Origin: Agapetus fuscipes
Lineage: Eukaryota; Arthropoda; Insecta; Trichoptera; Glossosomatidae
DNA length: 64,000 bases
Assembly: GCA_951799405.1 (NCBI GenBank)
Contig: OX637350.1
Span: 9,719,852 to 9,783,851, forward strand
Reading direction: 5' to 3'
The notes under the pieces were generated by a model. That model saw only the letters and a program-made list of their open reading frames with translations, did no database searches and had not been told where the DNA came from. A program made the position numbers and the translations under genes. Every line of letters starts with the position of its first letter. Positions within the stretch are counted from its first letter, which is position 1. Shown here piece after piece: positions 30,701 to 39,178 of this stretch.

Positions 30701-32569
30701 GTCAAAAAGATTTACCTTTATAATCTTGTAGGTCATATCCAGCTAATTTTTTTTTTTTTTTTTTTTTAAATAGATTTGTGGAAAGGAATGCAATCCACCA
30801 ACCTATTTTACCTGGCCAGTTGTCTTCATGCGAAAGCAGAAGCTTGTGTGCATGCAACGGCATCTGTTGAACCAGGGTCGAAGTTATCGTCGCGGGATTC
30901 GAACCAGTGTTATCCGGTTCAAAATAACCTGTCTTGATCCCCGCGGCTATAACACCGACTGAAATCAATGGACTTTGCACAGATTCCATAGATAACTAAA
31001 TTGTGATGGCACACGATCGGGTTGCTGTAAAAAGGTAAACGAATATTTTTCTCTTAGTAGCAAAGCCCTTCACATAGACCTGTGATGTTTGCCCACAGAG
31101 AATTTAAAAAAAAATCCAAATTTTGACCATTAGGTTAAATACCTTGACCAAGGCAACAAGCGTAATTACAAAAAGTGTATTATTTATTAAATGAAGTCCA
31201 TTTCTAGGATGTCTCCAAGCTGACCCGCCTCTACCCGTCTCATGACGCCGTAGACCTCTCCGTGGGCGGCTCCCTGGAGAGACACGTGAGGGACGCCCAC
31301 GTGGGCCCCACCTTCCTCTGCATCCTGGTGGAGCAGTTCCTGAGGACCAGGAGGGCTGACTCCAAGTGGTTTGAGCACAGGGATGCGGGGTTCACGCCAA
31401 GTCAGTATATTCGTCTCTATTTGCCTTATCGAGTCCTTCTTACGTTTGCGATCACCTCAGCGAACATGTCGTTGCGTTGCACCGTTTGGAACAGCTCACT
31501 GTAAAGCTACATTAACATTTAAGATTCATATTTAATGCTTACTCACAAGCCGACACGTTTAAGTTCGCGCTTTCACATGCTACATGGTTTACTTAAAACA
31601 GACCAAATTTCCAATGAATATAAACCATGTAACTCTTGCCGCGATTGGCATTGGCAAAAGTGAACCAGGTTTTTACAGCATGCAGGGCCAGCCTCATACT
31701 TACCTCAAGAAGTTAATCGTATGAAATATTTTTTGACATACACCCTGCAACTCCTGCCGACCTTTCCTGAAACAGGGGTGACATTGGCAAAGTGAACCAT
31801 TTTCTACAGCAAGGATGGTCAGCCGCATACCAACCTATAAGTCAAGGAACATACACAGCAAAATTACATTTTTTAAATCAACAAATTATAACATGTATGG
31901 ACATCAAAAACTAACAGAAAACAAATTTTAATTTAAAAAAACCCGCCAACATCACAGATTAACCGCCATTTTTTTCTGTCCTTACACACTTCTTTAATTT
32001 CCTCCAGAGTCATAACCTTCTTCATACAGACTCTCCTTTTAATTCACTGTCAGTTTTTTAAATCAAAGCATGTACATTTCGTTGTACATCACTTCCCAAC
32101 CCGCGCACGTATTCACTTTCTTGGTTTTCTTCCCTTCTAACTGCTCCGTCATTGTTGTTGACTCGTATCGCCTCCATGGCTGGCAAAATAAGGAAGCGAA
32201 ATTTGCATAAAAATGCCTTAAAAATTTAGGTCATGCCGCTCGGTGGGGCGCTTCCTGAGAATCGAAAAATATCGTCTGATCGATTTTTAATGAATGCGTC
32301 TTTAATTTTGTGTTTCAGGGCAGCTCGTCGCCATCAAAGAGACCAGCACGATGGCTAGGCTACTCTGCAATAGTGCTGAGGGGATCACGAGAATACAAAG
32401 GAGGGCGTTCGCATTGATCGATGAAGAAAAGTAACGCTTGCACTTTTAGCTTTCAAGATAATACAAGAATAATCTGATTTTTAATTTTTGTTTTCTTTTC
32501 AGGAATCCTTTGGTGCCGTGCTCGTCTATACCCGAGCTGGATTTAGCACCGTGGAAAGAAGACTGTTGA
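21596..32569 (+). CDS. Animal haem peroxidase (chorion peroxidase-like), 3' eleven exons
   Basis: Eleven exons: 21596-21768, 22391-22561, 22944-23122, 24074-24251, 25540-25737, 27041-27188, 28994-29150, 30163-30336, 31208-31400, 32319-32430, 32503-32569. They keep one frame across all junctions (582 codons plus TGA). Motifs in order: YRRADASC and LLPPMYQDG; WGQFFAHD, with the distal haem histidine at 22531-22533; TAFLDLSPTYG; GDRRVNQN and VREHN (25540-25610); WLPIFLG; AAFRYFHT, with the proximal histidine at 27163-27165; RSIDIQRGRD; and a C-terminal MARLLCNSAEGI. In the family such enzymes oxidise substrates with hydrogen peroxide and are secreted or membrane-linked; insect members crosslink eggshell or cuticle. 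The residue before the distal His is Ala, where vertebrate members have an Asp bound to haem. The 5' exons are missing, so signal peptide and promoter are unknown. The final residues PWKEDC suggest a complete C-terminus. Confidence 0.92.
22391..22561 (+). CDS. Peroxidase exon b (distal histidine)
   Basis: Acceptor TCGAATCCAG, donor G|GTAAAG. Encodes the run ending in SWGQFFAHDIS, where the haem's distal side is formed. Confidence 0.9.
22944..23122 (+). CDS. Peroxidase exon c
   Basis: Acceptor CCATTTTCAG, donor CCT|GTAAAT. Cysteine-rich: RCCSDDRK, APSCMPLQV, VECLNFTRA and GCCMGVAEP. Confidence 0.9.
23335..23400 (-). mobile_element. SINE-A head fragment in peroxidase intron
   Basis: CCAACTGAGCTATCGACCAA matches the reverse complement of the SINE-A tRNA-like head. 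The body is missing or diverged. Confidence 0.5.
23501..23892 (+). mobile_element. Solo LTR (392 bp), second LTR family
   Basis: Starts TGTTATG and ends CGTAACA (terminal TGTTA/TAACA inverted), flanked by ATAC on both sides as a 4-bp target duplication. It contains TATAAGAAGGG as a likely promoter and AATAAA signals downstream, in the order expected of an LTR. No internal region remains. It lies in an intron between peroxidase exons c and d. Confidence 0.8.
24074..24251 (+). CDS. Peroxidase exon d
   Basis: Acceptor TATTTTCATAG, donor G|GTAACA. Encodes INTVTAFLDLSPTYGN, the family's conserved FLDxSxxYG segment, and ends in VAYETG. Confidence 0.9.
24370..24560 (-). pseudogene. RTE-like LINE C-terminal fragment
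   Basis: On the reverse strand it gives LRRPKMRWMDGVNADV then IRSWRAKATDKRERRRNLH and HSELLSS before a stop. This is the usual end of RTE-type LINE polyproteins. It is 5'-truncated and lies in an intron. Confidence 0.7.
25042..25126 (+). mobile_element. Decayed LINE 3' UTR interrupted by a MITE
   Basis: CTCTTTCAGGGACATTCGGC and AAGAGTTTCAGGGTGTAAG resemble the TTAGA-tailed UTR. It continues weakly after the MITE, from 25366. Confidence 0.5.
25131..25365. mobile_element. MITE with perfect 26-bp terminal inverted repeats
   Basis: 25131-25156 and 25340-25365 are exact reverse complements (ACCTTAAAGGTAAAACTG and eight further bases). The element is 235 bp, AT-rich and has no open frame. Flanks are GAT and GAC, so a clear target duplication is not seen. 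Superfamily undetermined. Confidence 0.85.
25540..25737 (+). CDS. Peroxidase exon e (REHN motif), GC donor
   Basis: Acceptor TTTCTTTCAG. Encodes GDRRVNQNLPLTAVHT, VREHNYLARRLL and EWLPIFLG. The only split that restores the family's LGxxxM spacing with exon f is CTAG|GCATGG, a GC donor. A GT at 25793 would also keep frame, but it would add about 18 residues not expected in the family. Confidence 0.85.
26165..26426 (-). mobile_element. Solo LTR of the gypsy-type element
   Basis: Reverse copy of the 262-bp LTR at 9869, same length, with scattered substitutions. ACAT lies on both sides as a 4-bp target duplication, agreeing with the AGTT duplication of the full element. It is older than the full copy. 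Confidence 0.9.
26772..26812. repeat. Short hairpin
   Basis: CTAAAATCATGGG and CCCATGATTTTAG form 13-14 bp arms around an AT-rich loop, in the intron before exon f. Confidence 0.5.
26862..27000 (-). mobile_element. Fold-back family H copy in intron
   Basis: CTTCCGGACGTTTCGGCC, then CACCACGGCAACAGATCCCG and CATCTCTCCAGCATCATCAG match family H in reverse. It ends about 40 bp before exon f. Confidence 0.6.
27041..27188 (+). CDS. Peroxidase exon f (proximal histidine)
   Basis: Acceptor TCTTCACCCCAG, donor GA|GTAAGT. Encodes RSVMLEAGL, then NEYAHAAFRYFHTNIP with the proximal haem histidine. Confidence 0.9.
27570..27893. mobile_element. Rearranged LINE fragments in intron
   Basis: 27570-27633 is the forward end of the LINE frame (ATGAAAAAGGTTATGAATCT). 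It is joined directly to reverse UTR pieces at 27634-27758 and 27845-27893 (ending ACCTATAATCAAGGAA and ACCTATAAGTCAAGGAA). The head-to-head arrangement implies inversion or two insertions. Confidence 0.6.
28400..28480 (+). mobile_element. Fold-back family H fragment in intron
   Basis: GGCTGATGATGCTAGGGACT and GTGGCCTGTGCTAGCTGG correspond to the H arm, with many substitutions. Confidence 0.45.
28994..29150 (+). CDS. Peroxidase exon g
   Basis: Acceptor TTTTTGTTATAG, donor TCG|GTAGGA. Encodes STMPFGDNFFCQD through NIHAPS, the region between the proximal His and the RGRD motif. Confidence 0.88.
29526..29800 (+). pseudogene. LINE ORF C-terminal fragment, second subfamily
   Basis: Encodes, with interruptions, the GHVERTDDERH-like segment, a WLDQISEIVKER-like block and LKKVSKDRKKCWLICRGFG. 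It matches the subfamily seen at 44455-44680 better than the copy at 42487. It lies in the intron before exon h. Confidence 0.6.
30163..30336 (+). CDS. Peroxidase exon h (RSIDIQRGRD)
   Basis: Acceptor TATCTTTTGTAG, donor GAA|GTAATA. Encodes ITQRFGVRPM, SDVRSIDIQRGRD and YSAYRQYC. A small tandem echo, FSDFSDFSDY, lies near its end. A decayed copy of its acceptor and first codons lies 104 bp upstream. Confidence 0.9.
30749..30966 (-). mobile_element. SINE-C copy
   Basis: Reverse copy: tRNA-like head (GCGGGATTCGAACC box-B complement near 30893) and body GAACCAGGGTCGAAGTTATC, with an A-rich tail at the low-coordinate end. A third tRNA-derived SINE family, different from A and B. Confidence 0.65.
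31208..31400 (+). CDS. Peroxidase exon i
   Basis: Acceptor CATTTCTAG, donor A|GTCAGT. Encodes LYPSHDAVDLSVGGS, HVGPTFLCILVEQF and the ADSKWFEHRD segment. High GC. Confidence 0.9.
31505..31715 (-). mobile_element. TTAGA-tailed LINE 3' UTR, diverged
   Basis: Reverse UTR markers TTCGCGCTTTCACATGCTAC, GTAACTCTTGCCG and GGCATTGGCAAAAGTGAACC are present. The tail is lost. Confidence 0.65.
31738..32043 (-). mobile_element. TTAGA-tailed LINE, UTR start and ORF end
   Basis: Reverse copy spanning ACCTATAAGTCAAGGAAC, a T-rich linker, and the ORF end (complement of AAATGGCGGTTAATCTGTGA and of GTTATGACTCTGGAGGAAAT). It is internally truncated at both ends of the element. Confidence 0.75.
32319..32430 (+). 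CDS. Peroxidase exon j
   Basis: Acceptor TTGTGTTTCAG, donor AA|GTAACG. Encodes QLVAIKETSTMARLLCNSAE. The next intron is only 72 bp. Confidence 0.88.
32503..32569 (+). CDS. Peroxidase last exon
   Basis: Acceptor TTTCTTTTCAG. Encodes NPLVPCSSIPELDLAPWKED-C and stops at TGA (32567-32569). Confidence 0.88.
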
Positions 32570-32605
32570 AATGGTTACTAATTGATTTGTATGGCTTACA
32601 TTAAA

Positions 32606-32611
32606 AATAAA
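32606..32611 (+). terminator. Poly(A) signal of the peroxidase gene
   Basis: AATAAA, 37 bp after the stop codon, giving a very short 3' UTR. The inference is from position and sequence only. Confidence 0.6.
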
Positions 32612-33002
32612 TGGATTGACAAAATAATGTGTCTTTGAATGTTTTTGGACATTAATTTTTGTTACAAGTATCCCTGCTCCTGAAGATGCATTTTAAGGCG
32701 AAAATATTTGAGCAATAAACAAAAATAAAAAAAGTGAATTAAGACTGTGTAGTTATTTTACAATAATTAATTTGAAAAATAACTTGATTTTTGTACAAAC
32801 TAAATACAATGGACTTTCAATCTGTAAACCACCAAACCTTATCCTGGGTTACGCAGGACAGAGAGTGAGTATCCATAATGATTTCCGACGTCTCATGGAT
32901 CTGATACACCAGTAATAGATTAAATAAAAGCTTTCCAACTAACTAACTTTGGAAAATACCTACTCAAGGAACATGGTTCTCTTATTTTCACAAATTCATC
33001 AA
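32612..33002. other. Downstream of peroxidase; short dispersed repeat
   Basis: 32690-32860 shares GTAAACCACCAAACCTTA and AAGTGAATTAAGACT with 20340, 41870 and 57540, a low-copy dispersed repeat. No gene seen. Confidence 0.4.
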
Positions 33003-33300
33003 AATCTAATCTAATCTAATCTAATCTAAGCTGCAAAGATATATATCATGTAAGATTTATATTAAATGCATTCCCACAAGCAGATATGTATAATTTCGCG
33101 CTAACACATGCCGCATGTGGACCTACAATATAAAAACCCAATCTCAAATGAACATAAGCCTTGCAACTCTTGCCGTCCTTCCCTGAAACAGGGGTGACAT
33201 TGGCAAAGTGAACCAATTTTTTTTTACAGTATGGGTGGTCAGCCGCATAACAACCTATAAGTCAAGGAACATACATGACAAATTACATTTTTTTTAAATC
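33003..33300 (-). mobile_element. TTAGA-tailed LINE 3' UTR
   Basis: A clean reverse copy with an (AATCT)5 tail at 33005-33029 and the full UTR to GTCAAGGAACATACATGAC. Confidence 0.85.
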
Positions 33301-33566
33301 GCATATAAATAAAAATGCATATCATATTCAATCCTTATCAATTTAAAACCTAGTAGATCTTAGTTTAGACTTAAGTTGATTCTCGTGAATACTGTAATAG
33401 GTGATGTGTTAAATCCTGTCTCCCATAATACCAACTGTTGCATCTTTGAAAGCCTTGTGCAGATCCAATCTATGGGCAAAAATATAAAGGACCCTATAAA
33501 AGCGAGCTGTATTCATCCCGCTTGTGCGGTATTTTGTATTTGGTTATCCAGGTCGGTGATACAAAA

Positions 33567-33700
33567 GTACACGTTCAAACTCGACCGTAGCGTTTACGAA
33601 AAAAAAATAAGGAACCTAAAACGCTCAAGAGTTGCGCTGTTTCAATTTTCATATTTAGCTATTGGTTGAATTCAGGCTTAAAGTTGTATACTTGGAGTAC
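33567..33700. mobile_element. MITE-E copy with flanking direct repeat
   Basis: Runs from AGTACACGTTCAAACTCGAC to TATACTTGGAGTAC. CAGGTCGGYGATA occurs immediately on both sides, a possible target duplication of about 13 bp. Confidence 0.5.
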
Positions 33701-34084
33701 AGGTCGGCGATATAAGCCCGGGTTGCGAGGGGATTCACAGACACATAACGTTCATCGCACAATAAGCCGCGGAGACGACCGAAGGCTGCCGATCTCACAC
33801 GAGACAGCACAACACCTGAAGACGATAAAACTGAAAATGGAAGACAGGCTTATGCCTGAAACACTCCTAACTGATTTCCACTTCCTAAAAGTGCGACGGT
33901 GTAAAGTGTGTTTTATGGGATATGAGAAAATAAAAATATATGCCCTAGTATTTTGTTTGTTGTCTATCAATAAATATTTATTTGTCTATTGCAATAATCA
34001 TAACAGGAAATATAATCTGTAGGTAAAACATAATAAGAAGACTAACCCTGAGTTGCAAGTTTTCACTGAAAAAAGGTGAGTCTA
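33701..34084. other. No gene; possible dispersed repeat
   Basis: CACCTGAAGACGATAAAACTG followed by AAATGGAAGACAGGCTTATG near 33810 resembles the 3' motifs of repeat families elsewhere in the window (41677, 42390). A 118-codon open frame over it has no recognisable motif. Confidence 0.3.
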
Positions 34085-34319
34085 CAAATCTAAATTCAAA
34101 CCGAGGTTGTGAAGATACATATCATTTAAAATTCATACTAAATGCATGCCTACACGCGCTTACAAATGCTGCATGTGTACTAACAAGTAAAAACCAAATC
34201 TCAAAAGCAATAAACCGTGCAACTATTGCCAACCTTCCCTGAAACAGGGGTGACATGGGGGTGAATGATTTTCTACAGTATGGGTGGGCAGCCTCATATC
34301 AACCTTTAAGTCAAGGAAT
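34085..34319 (-). mobile_element. TTAGA-tailed LINE 3' UTR, diverged
   Basis: Reverse copy from AAATCTAAATTCAAACCGAG to CCTTTAAGTCAAGGAAT. A further scrap (ACTTATAAGTCAAGGAA) lies at 34564-34580. Confidence 0.7.
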
Positions 34320-34624
34320 ATAATAACAAGGAGAAAGTATTAAAAAAAAATGTGAATTCTAAATTACCTTGCACTAAAAAAACAAGCGATGTACAGAAAA
34401 TTAATAGGCCAATTCAATTAATAAAAAATATATTCAAGACAAAGCCATTTGCATGAATTTTCTTTCATCTACAACTTATTTTAATTCGTATTATAGTAAC
34501 CAGAGTTTTTAAAATACAGGAGCAAGTGTATACAATACATGCCACAATTTTTTTGTGCCATACCAACTTATAAGTCAAGGAAACGGTAGATGATTTTTTT
34601 AATGCAGCAAAGAGATTATTTGAA

Positions 34625-34717
34625 CAAAAAAATAGGCTCTGCTGGGATTCGAACCCACTACTTACCAATCATGAGAAGGTATCTGAAGCATTAACAACTA
34701 GACTATGGATCGGTCAT
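34625..34717 (-). mobile_element. SINE-B head fragment
   Basis: CTGCTGGGATTCGAACCCAC and AACTAGACTATGGATCGGTC are the complement of the SINE-B tRNA-like head. About ten extra bases sit in the anticodon-arm region, so it cannot fold as a normal tRNA. Confidence 0.6.
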
Positions 34718-35069
34718 AATGATACAGAGAAAAAAGAAAAAGAGTAGAAGCTTTTCAGAAATACGTAAATTTACGGCGAGCTAGAAATAGATAAAGAGGT
34801 TAAATAAGGCAGTTAGCTCAGAGGGTAGCTAGGTAGGTAGGGGGAACAGATTGTGGCTACAGCTATCGAGGTGATTTACCGCTCAGATAAGGCTCGGCTG
34901 GACACAGAGAGCCTTGGCCACCCTTAAGGCTAATTCTATTTTCTCACTGCCATTTAAATCCTCGACATTTCAACTGAAGGAAATTTCAGGTCCCGTGAAC
35001 CGTACCCTGAAAATTTCACTTCAAACACAAGCTTTTTACACAAAACGTTACCACGTTAATGTTAATAGG
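34718..35069. other. No feature recognised
   Basis: GGCAGTTAGCTCAGAGGGTAG at about 34808 faintly resembles a tRNA box A, but no matching box B or stem set was found. Confidence 0.35.
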
Positions 35070-35379
35070 CCACACATATAGTGTAACTTCTTACCGCGTA
35101 TTTACCGAAGGGGTTGCACGTGGCAAGTAGAAACTTTTTATTTTTACAGGAAAGGGGGATGGTTTTCTGCCAACAACTTCATTTGAAAAGTGAGTTTCCT
35201 CCCTAACAAGAGGGCTGGTAGTCATTTATTGTGAAAGCTAAGTAAGCCTTGCTGGTATTTTATTTGATGTTCAAACATCGAAACGGGAAATCATTTTCTG
35301 ACACCTTCGGTGCGATTCGAACCCGAGCTCTCGGCATAGAATGCAAGCACTCTTCCAACTGAGCTATCAATCGGACTTA
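35070..35379 (-). mobile_element. SINE-A copy
   Basis: Reverse full-length copy: CACATATAGTGTAACTTCTT through GATTCGAACCCGAGCTC to CCAACTGAGCTATCAATCGG. Confidence 0.85.
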
Positions 35380-35424
35380 CATTACAACTGAAAACGTTTC
35401 TAAGCGTAAATATATTATAATGAG

Positions 35425-35530
35425 GTCCGCACATGAATTGACATAGACAATATTATGTCATCACCCTGGCCGGGTTACTAGGGAAAAGGCTAACAAATAA
35501 TTTGTTACTCGTCTGGTTTTGGTTTGTTTG
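35425..35530. repeat. Dispersed repeat G, copy 1
   Basis: GAGGTCCGCACATGAATTGA, then GGGAAAAGGCTAACAAATAA. Related copies lie at 39947-40060 and 59140-59262. Non-coding; class unknown. Confidence 0.55.
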
Positions 35531-35557
35531 TAGGATGCTCATTGGTTTGTTATTGGA

Positions 35558-35640
35558 TGATCAGATTGAGGAGATTGTGAAAAAATAGGATATACAAAGT
35601 GTGTGTAAAAGAAGAAAATGTATGAAAAAGGTGATGGATA
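35558..35640 (+). mobile_element. LINE ORF C-terminal scrap
   Basis: GATTGAGGAGATTGTGAAAA to GTATGAAAAAGGTGATGGAT follows the same order as the ORF end at 29640-29730. Confidence 0.5.
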
Positions 35641-35830
35641 TCTGTCGGTGTAATGGCTGAGGGAGTCAAGTCGCTGTTCTAGACTAGCGTATTTGGAACA
35701 GAATAACGTTGATTCGATTCACGCCAAGCCTTTACACCATAACTTCGACCCTGGTGCAACAGATGCCGTTACCAGTCAAAATAGGTTGCTTAATTGCATT
35801 TATCTTCACAATTTTTTTTTCAAAAAAAAA
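35641..35830 (+). mobile_element. SINE-C copy
   Basis: tRNA-like head with GGTGTAATGGCTGAGGGAGT, body CATAACTTCGACCCTGGTGC, then TAGGTTGCTTAATTGCATTT and an A/T-rich tail. Confidence 0.65.
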
Positions 35831-36217
35831 AGTGACTCGGTTTAGGTTACCATGATGTGTATAAAAAAAATGTTTGAAGAACTTGACTGATTTATTCCAT
35901 TTCAAGCATCAGTCTTTTTTAGGGCAGATCACAAAAGGTAAAAAAACAACCCTTTTGGGGCAGTTTAAAAAAATTAAAAATATTTTCGACCTTCAACGTG
36001 AAAACTTTACGTTAAAAAATCTCTCAAAAACATGCCAATCATAATTTCAAGAATTTCCTTTTATTTCAATTTTCAAACAATATATTGAATACTCCACAGC
36101 TTTTCAGTTCGCTGGGAGCTCCTACACAACTGATATTATTGAAAAGTTATAAAGTACTTTTTTTGACGGCAGTTTCTATCCGCGATAATGCAAAAAAAAC
36201 ATCTCTCTCCGAAAACT
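35831..36217. other. No feature recognised
   Basis: AT-rich, no coding or repeat signal identified. Confidence 0.4.
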
Positions 36218-36356
36218 GTACCCCAAGTACTAAAAACGTACACTTAAAAATGTAAGGCAACTAACACAGCGTCTCTATTGATTGTTTAAGTTTTCAATCA
36301 TTTTTGGTAAAACGCTTTAGATGAGTTTGAACGTAATGTTGTGTACTTTAGGTACT
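36218..36356. mobile_element. MITE-E copy
   Basis: Starts GTACCCCAAGTACTAAAAAC and ends TACTTTAGGTAC. Internal ACACAGCGTCTCT and GGTAAAACGCTT are shared with other copies. Confidence 0.6.
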
Positions 36357-36550
36357 GCTATCAATTAATCTTATTCACTCCTTGGCGGCGAAACATCGGC
36401 CACTCGCCATACAACAACAAAAAGTTCCCGCACATCTCGCGCTTACAATTTTTGGGCATCGTTAACAATGAAGCGTTTTATTTTTTGCTCTCTTCATATC
36501 GCAATGCAGTAAGAATTACAATAATCAATACTTCGGCATAATTTATTCAT

Positions 36551-36680
36551 CATCCGGTCGATAGCTCAGTTGGTTGCGTTAGTGGTGCGCAGTTGGTGCC
36601 CAAAATAAAATACCCGCAAGGTTTTACTCAGCTTTCACAATAAATGAGCATCAGCCCCCTCGGGAGATTGCTAGAAACTT
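36551..36680 (+). mobile_element. SINE-A copy with internal deletion
   Basis: CATCCGGTCGATAGCTCAGT, then directly CCAAAATAAAATACCCGC and CAGCCCCCTCGGGAG. Box B and the 3' end are missing. Confidence 0.65.
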
Positions 36681-36923
36681 TTGTTTGGATACGAATCGCT
36701 ATTTCGCCGCCAAAAGGTCGTAAGGAATTCAGCAGAATAGCACTTCTGGGGTCAAGGTCAAAAAGCAAGTAGGATAAACTTGCTCTTAACTTTATAATTT
36801 ACATAATAAATGGATACCTGCAGTTGTATATACCATTGTTATTATTTCAAGTTAAATAAATTGTTAATTTGTTTAAAATCTGTAAGACTTAATTTTTTTT
36901 TTCTGGCATGTAAATCATAATTG

Positions 36924-37318
36924 CGAATGAATGGAATATCCAGAGTCATAAAAAAAGGAGAGCCTGTATGAAGAAGGTTATGACTCTGGAGGAAATGAAA
37001 GAAGTGTGTAAGGACAGAAAGAAATGGCGGTTAATCTGTGATGTTGGCGGCTAGGGTTTTTTAAATTAAAATTTGTTTTCTGTTAGTTTTTGATGTCCAT
37101 ACATATTATTATTTGTTGATTTTAAAAATGTTATTTGTTGTGTATGTTCCTTGACTTACAGGTTGATATGCGGCTGACCACCCATGCTGTAGAAAATGGT
37201 TCACTTTGCCAATGTCACCCCTGTTTCAGGGAAGGTCGGCAGGAGTTGCAGGGTGTATGTTCATTTGAGATTCGGGTTTTTATGCGGCATGTTTAAGCGC
37301 GAACTTAAACATGTCTTA
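36924..37318 (+). mobile_element. TTAGA-tailed LINE, ORF end plus UTR, left piece
   Basis: ORF end up to GATGTTGGCGGCTAG, linker, then the UTR to GCGAACTTAAACATGTCT, where an R1-like LINE interrupts it. The remainder is at 39107-39178. Confidence 0.8.
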
Positions 37319-39106
37319 GATATCATAGATATTAAACATATCTTAGATATCATGTCTTAGATATCAGATGTCATTAGATATCTCTGGCGCATTCGACAGC
37401 GCATGGTGGCCAATGGTTCTAGCGAAGCTTAGGCTTCACAAAATACCATCCAACTTATATAGCTGTATTCAATCCTATTTCTCAGACCGCCGCGTAATAA
37501 TTGACGCAGGCCCCACAATCATAGAAAGGGATGTATCCAGGGGATGTCCCCAGGGTTCTGTTCTTGGACCACTCCTCTGGAACATCCTGTTTGACGACCT
37601 TCTGTCGCTCCCTTTGCCCCCAGGCTGCGAGGTGAGAGCCTACGCAGATGACGCCCTTCTGACAGTAGAAGGTAAATCTCGTTCCGAGATCGAGAAACTG
37701 TCGAGATCATCTCTTCAGTCTATTGCTGACTGGGGAGACAGGAACAAGCTTGTTTTTGCTCCGCACAAGACCGAAGCTATCCTCCTCAAGGGTAAACTCG
37801 ATCCAAAGCGCCCCCCAATAATAGATTTTCAGGGAACCCGTGTAAAAATTTCGCAATCTGTGGTGTATCTTGGAGTCAAGTTAGACACCAAACTGAGCTT
37901 CACTCAGCACGCCAAAGCGATCACTATCCGAGGTAGCAATGCCTACGGAAAGGTCGCCCGTCTATCGCGCGTAAAGTGGGGCCTGCAAGGCCGCGCTCTT
38001 CGGATCCTTTATGACTCAGTCTTCCTAGGTATTGCTGCGTACGCGTCAATATGCTGGGCGGACAAGTGCCTTTCAGGCAACACGCGCCGCGCAGTTCTTT
38101 CTGGTCAGAGACGGGCTCTGTTACTAATGACTAAAGCGTATAGAACGACCTCCACTGTGGCTCTTCCAGTCTTAGCGGGGGTCTTCCCACTAGATCTCCA
38201 GCTACAACTCTCAGCTGCCTTCGGTCTTCTCAGACGCGGCCTTTCGGCGGCGATCGATGCCACAATTGTCGAACCTCCCGTGGGGCGCGTAACGCAAGCC
38301 GTTAAAGACACTCTTTTTTCCCTCGCGACACGGCAATGGCAGCGAGAGTGGAATAGTTCGGAGAACAACATATTGTACTCTTTTTTCCCCTCCATCGAGC
38401 AGCGCTTGGCTGCAAAGTGGCTTGTCCCGAACCACTTTACCAGCCAGTTTTTAACTGGCCACGGAAACTTTAAAGCCAAACTACACCAGCTGGGTATCCC
38501 ATCCATCTTATCAGCAGAGTGCCCTTGCGGCGCCAGCTCCCAGGACGTGCCTCATATATTATGGTACTGTCCATTGCGACACTCTGATCGGGTTGCGCTC
38601 CTTGCTGCAGTACGGCCGGCCATTGGCCCAGTCGGTTACGCAGACTTTGTTGCTACAAAATCAAATTTCTCCGCTTTTGAGCGATTTTGCGCTTCATTTT
38701 GCCAAGCTGCATCCGCAGCGGATTCACAGTAATCCTGTCCTTAGATTTAAATTATTATTATTTCGTATTATGTGTATCATTATTCACGCTACTCGTGATC
38801 TAGCAACAATCCCACAAGGAGTGCCACCCGAGGTATGCTATTAGCTTCAGTAACATCGAACCATTTACTTTTAGAGTCATGGGCACGCCTCTGACCTAGA
38901 GGTTCTTGTTTTGTCGTGCCGTTGCTTTCACTTCACGGGAAGGCCTTTCGCCACTTGAGAAAATATATAGCTTTGCATGAGCGTCCATGTGCTGTGGGTC
39001 CTTCTGACACATACATACAGGACGGGTACGAGGAGGGTTTGAGCAATTCCTCTAGGGGTAGCCCGTACCTCCACACAAGTGCCTCTACTTGACTCTGTCC
39101 TTGAAT
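37319..39106 (+). mobile_element. R1-like LINE, 5'-truncated
   Basis: Contains one long reverse-transcriptase frame and about 370 bp of 3' sequence. ATGTCT occurs at both junctions with the host UTR (37313-37318 and about 39107) and may be the target duplication. The 5' junction has filler made of repeated TCTTAGATATCAT. The 3' part 38886-39050 recurs at 15660-15790. Confidence 0.75.
37368..38732 (+). CDS. R1-clade LINE reverse transcriptase, C-terminal 454 codons
   Basis: Reverse transcriptase from the palm onward. LDISGAFDSAWWP holds the first catalytic aspartate, RGCPQGSVLGPLLWN is motif 4/5, and RAYADDALL is the YADD active site. SVVYLGVKLD is the thumb-side motif. Near the end, CPCGASSQDVPHILWYCP is the Cys-His motif typical of R1-type LINEs. 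The AWWP signature points to the R1 clade. The endonuclease and the N-terminal half of RT are missing, so the copy is dead on arrival, but the 454 codons have no stop, so insertion is young. The GC content is clearly above that of the neighbours. The ATG at 37368 is simply the first one after truncation. Confidence 0.88.
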   Translation: MSLDISGAFDSAWWPMVLAKLRLHKIPSNLYSCIQSYFSDRRVIIDAGPTIIERDVSRGCPQGSVLGPLLWNILFDDLLSLPLPPGCEVRAYADDALLTVEGKSRSEIEKLSRSSLQSIADWGDRNKLVFAPHKTEAILLKGKLDPKRPPIIDFQGTRVKISQSVVYLGVKLDTKLSFTQHAKAITIRGSNAYGKVARLSRVKWGLQGRALRILYDSVFLGIAAYASICWADKCLSGNTRRAVLSGQRRALLLMTKAYRTTSTVALPVLAGVFPLDLQLQLSAAFGLLRRGLSAAIDATIVEPPVGRVTQAVKDTLFSLATRQWQREWNSSENNILYSFFPSIEQRLAAKWLVPNHFTSQFLTGHGNFKAKLHQLGIPSILSAECPCGASSQDVPHILWYCPLRHSDRVALLAAVRPAIGPVGYADFVATKSNFSAFERFCASFCQAASAADSQ

Positions 39107-39178
39107 GTCTGTTTTGTGAAAATGCATATAATGTGAATCTCTAATGTTACTTATATTTTGCAACTTAGATTAGATTAT
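39107..39178 (+). mobile_element. TTAGA-tailed LINE 3' UTR, right piece
   Basis: ATGTCTGTTTTGTGAAAATGC to CTTAGATTAGATTA. It resumes the UTR broken at 37318. Confidence 0.75.

Noticed and set aside
33003..33030. Telomere-like (AATCT)n / (TTAGA)n runs
   Set aside because: They are the 3' tails of a LINE, adjoin its UTR every time and differ from the insect telomere unit TTAGG.
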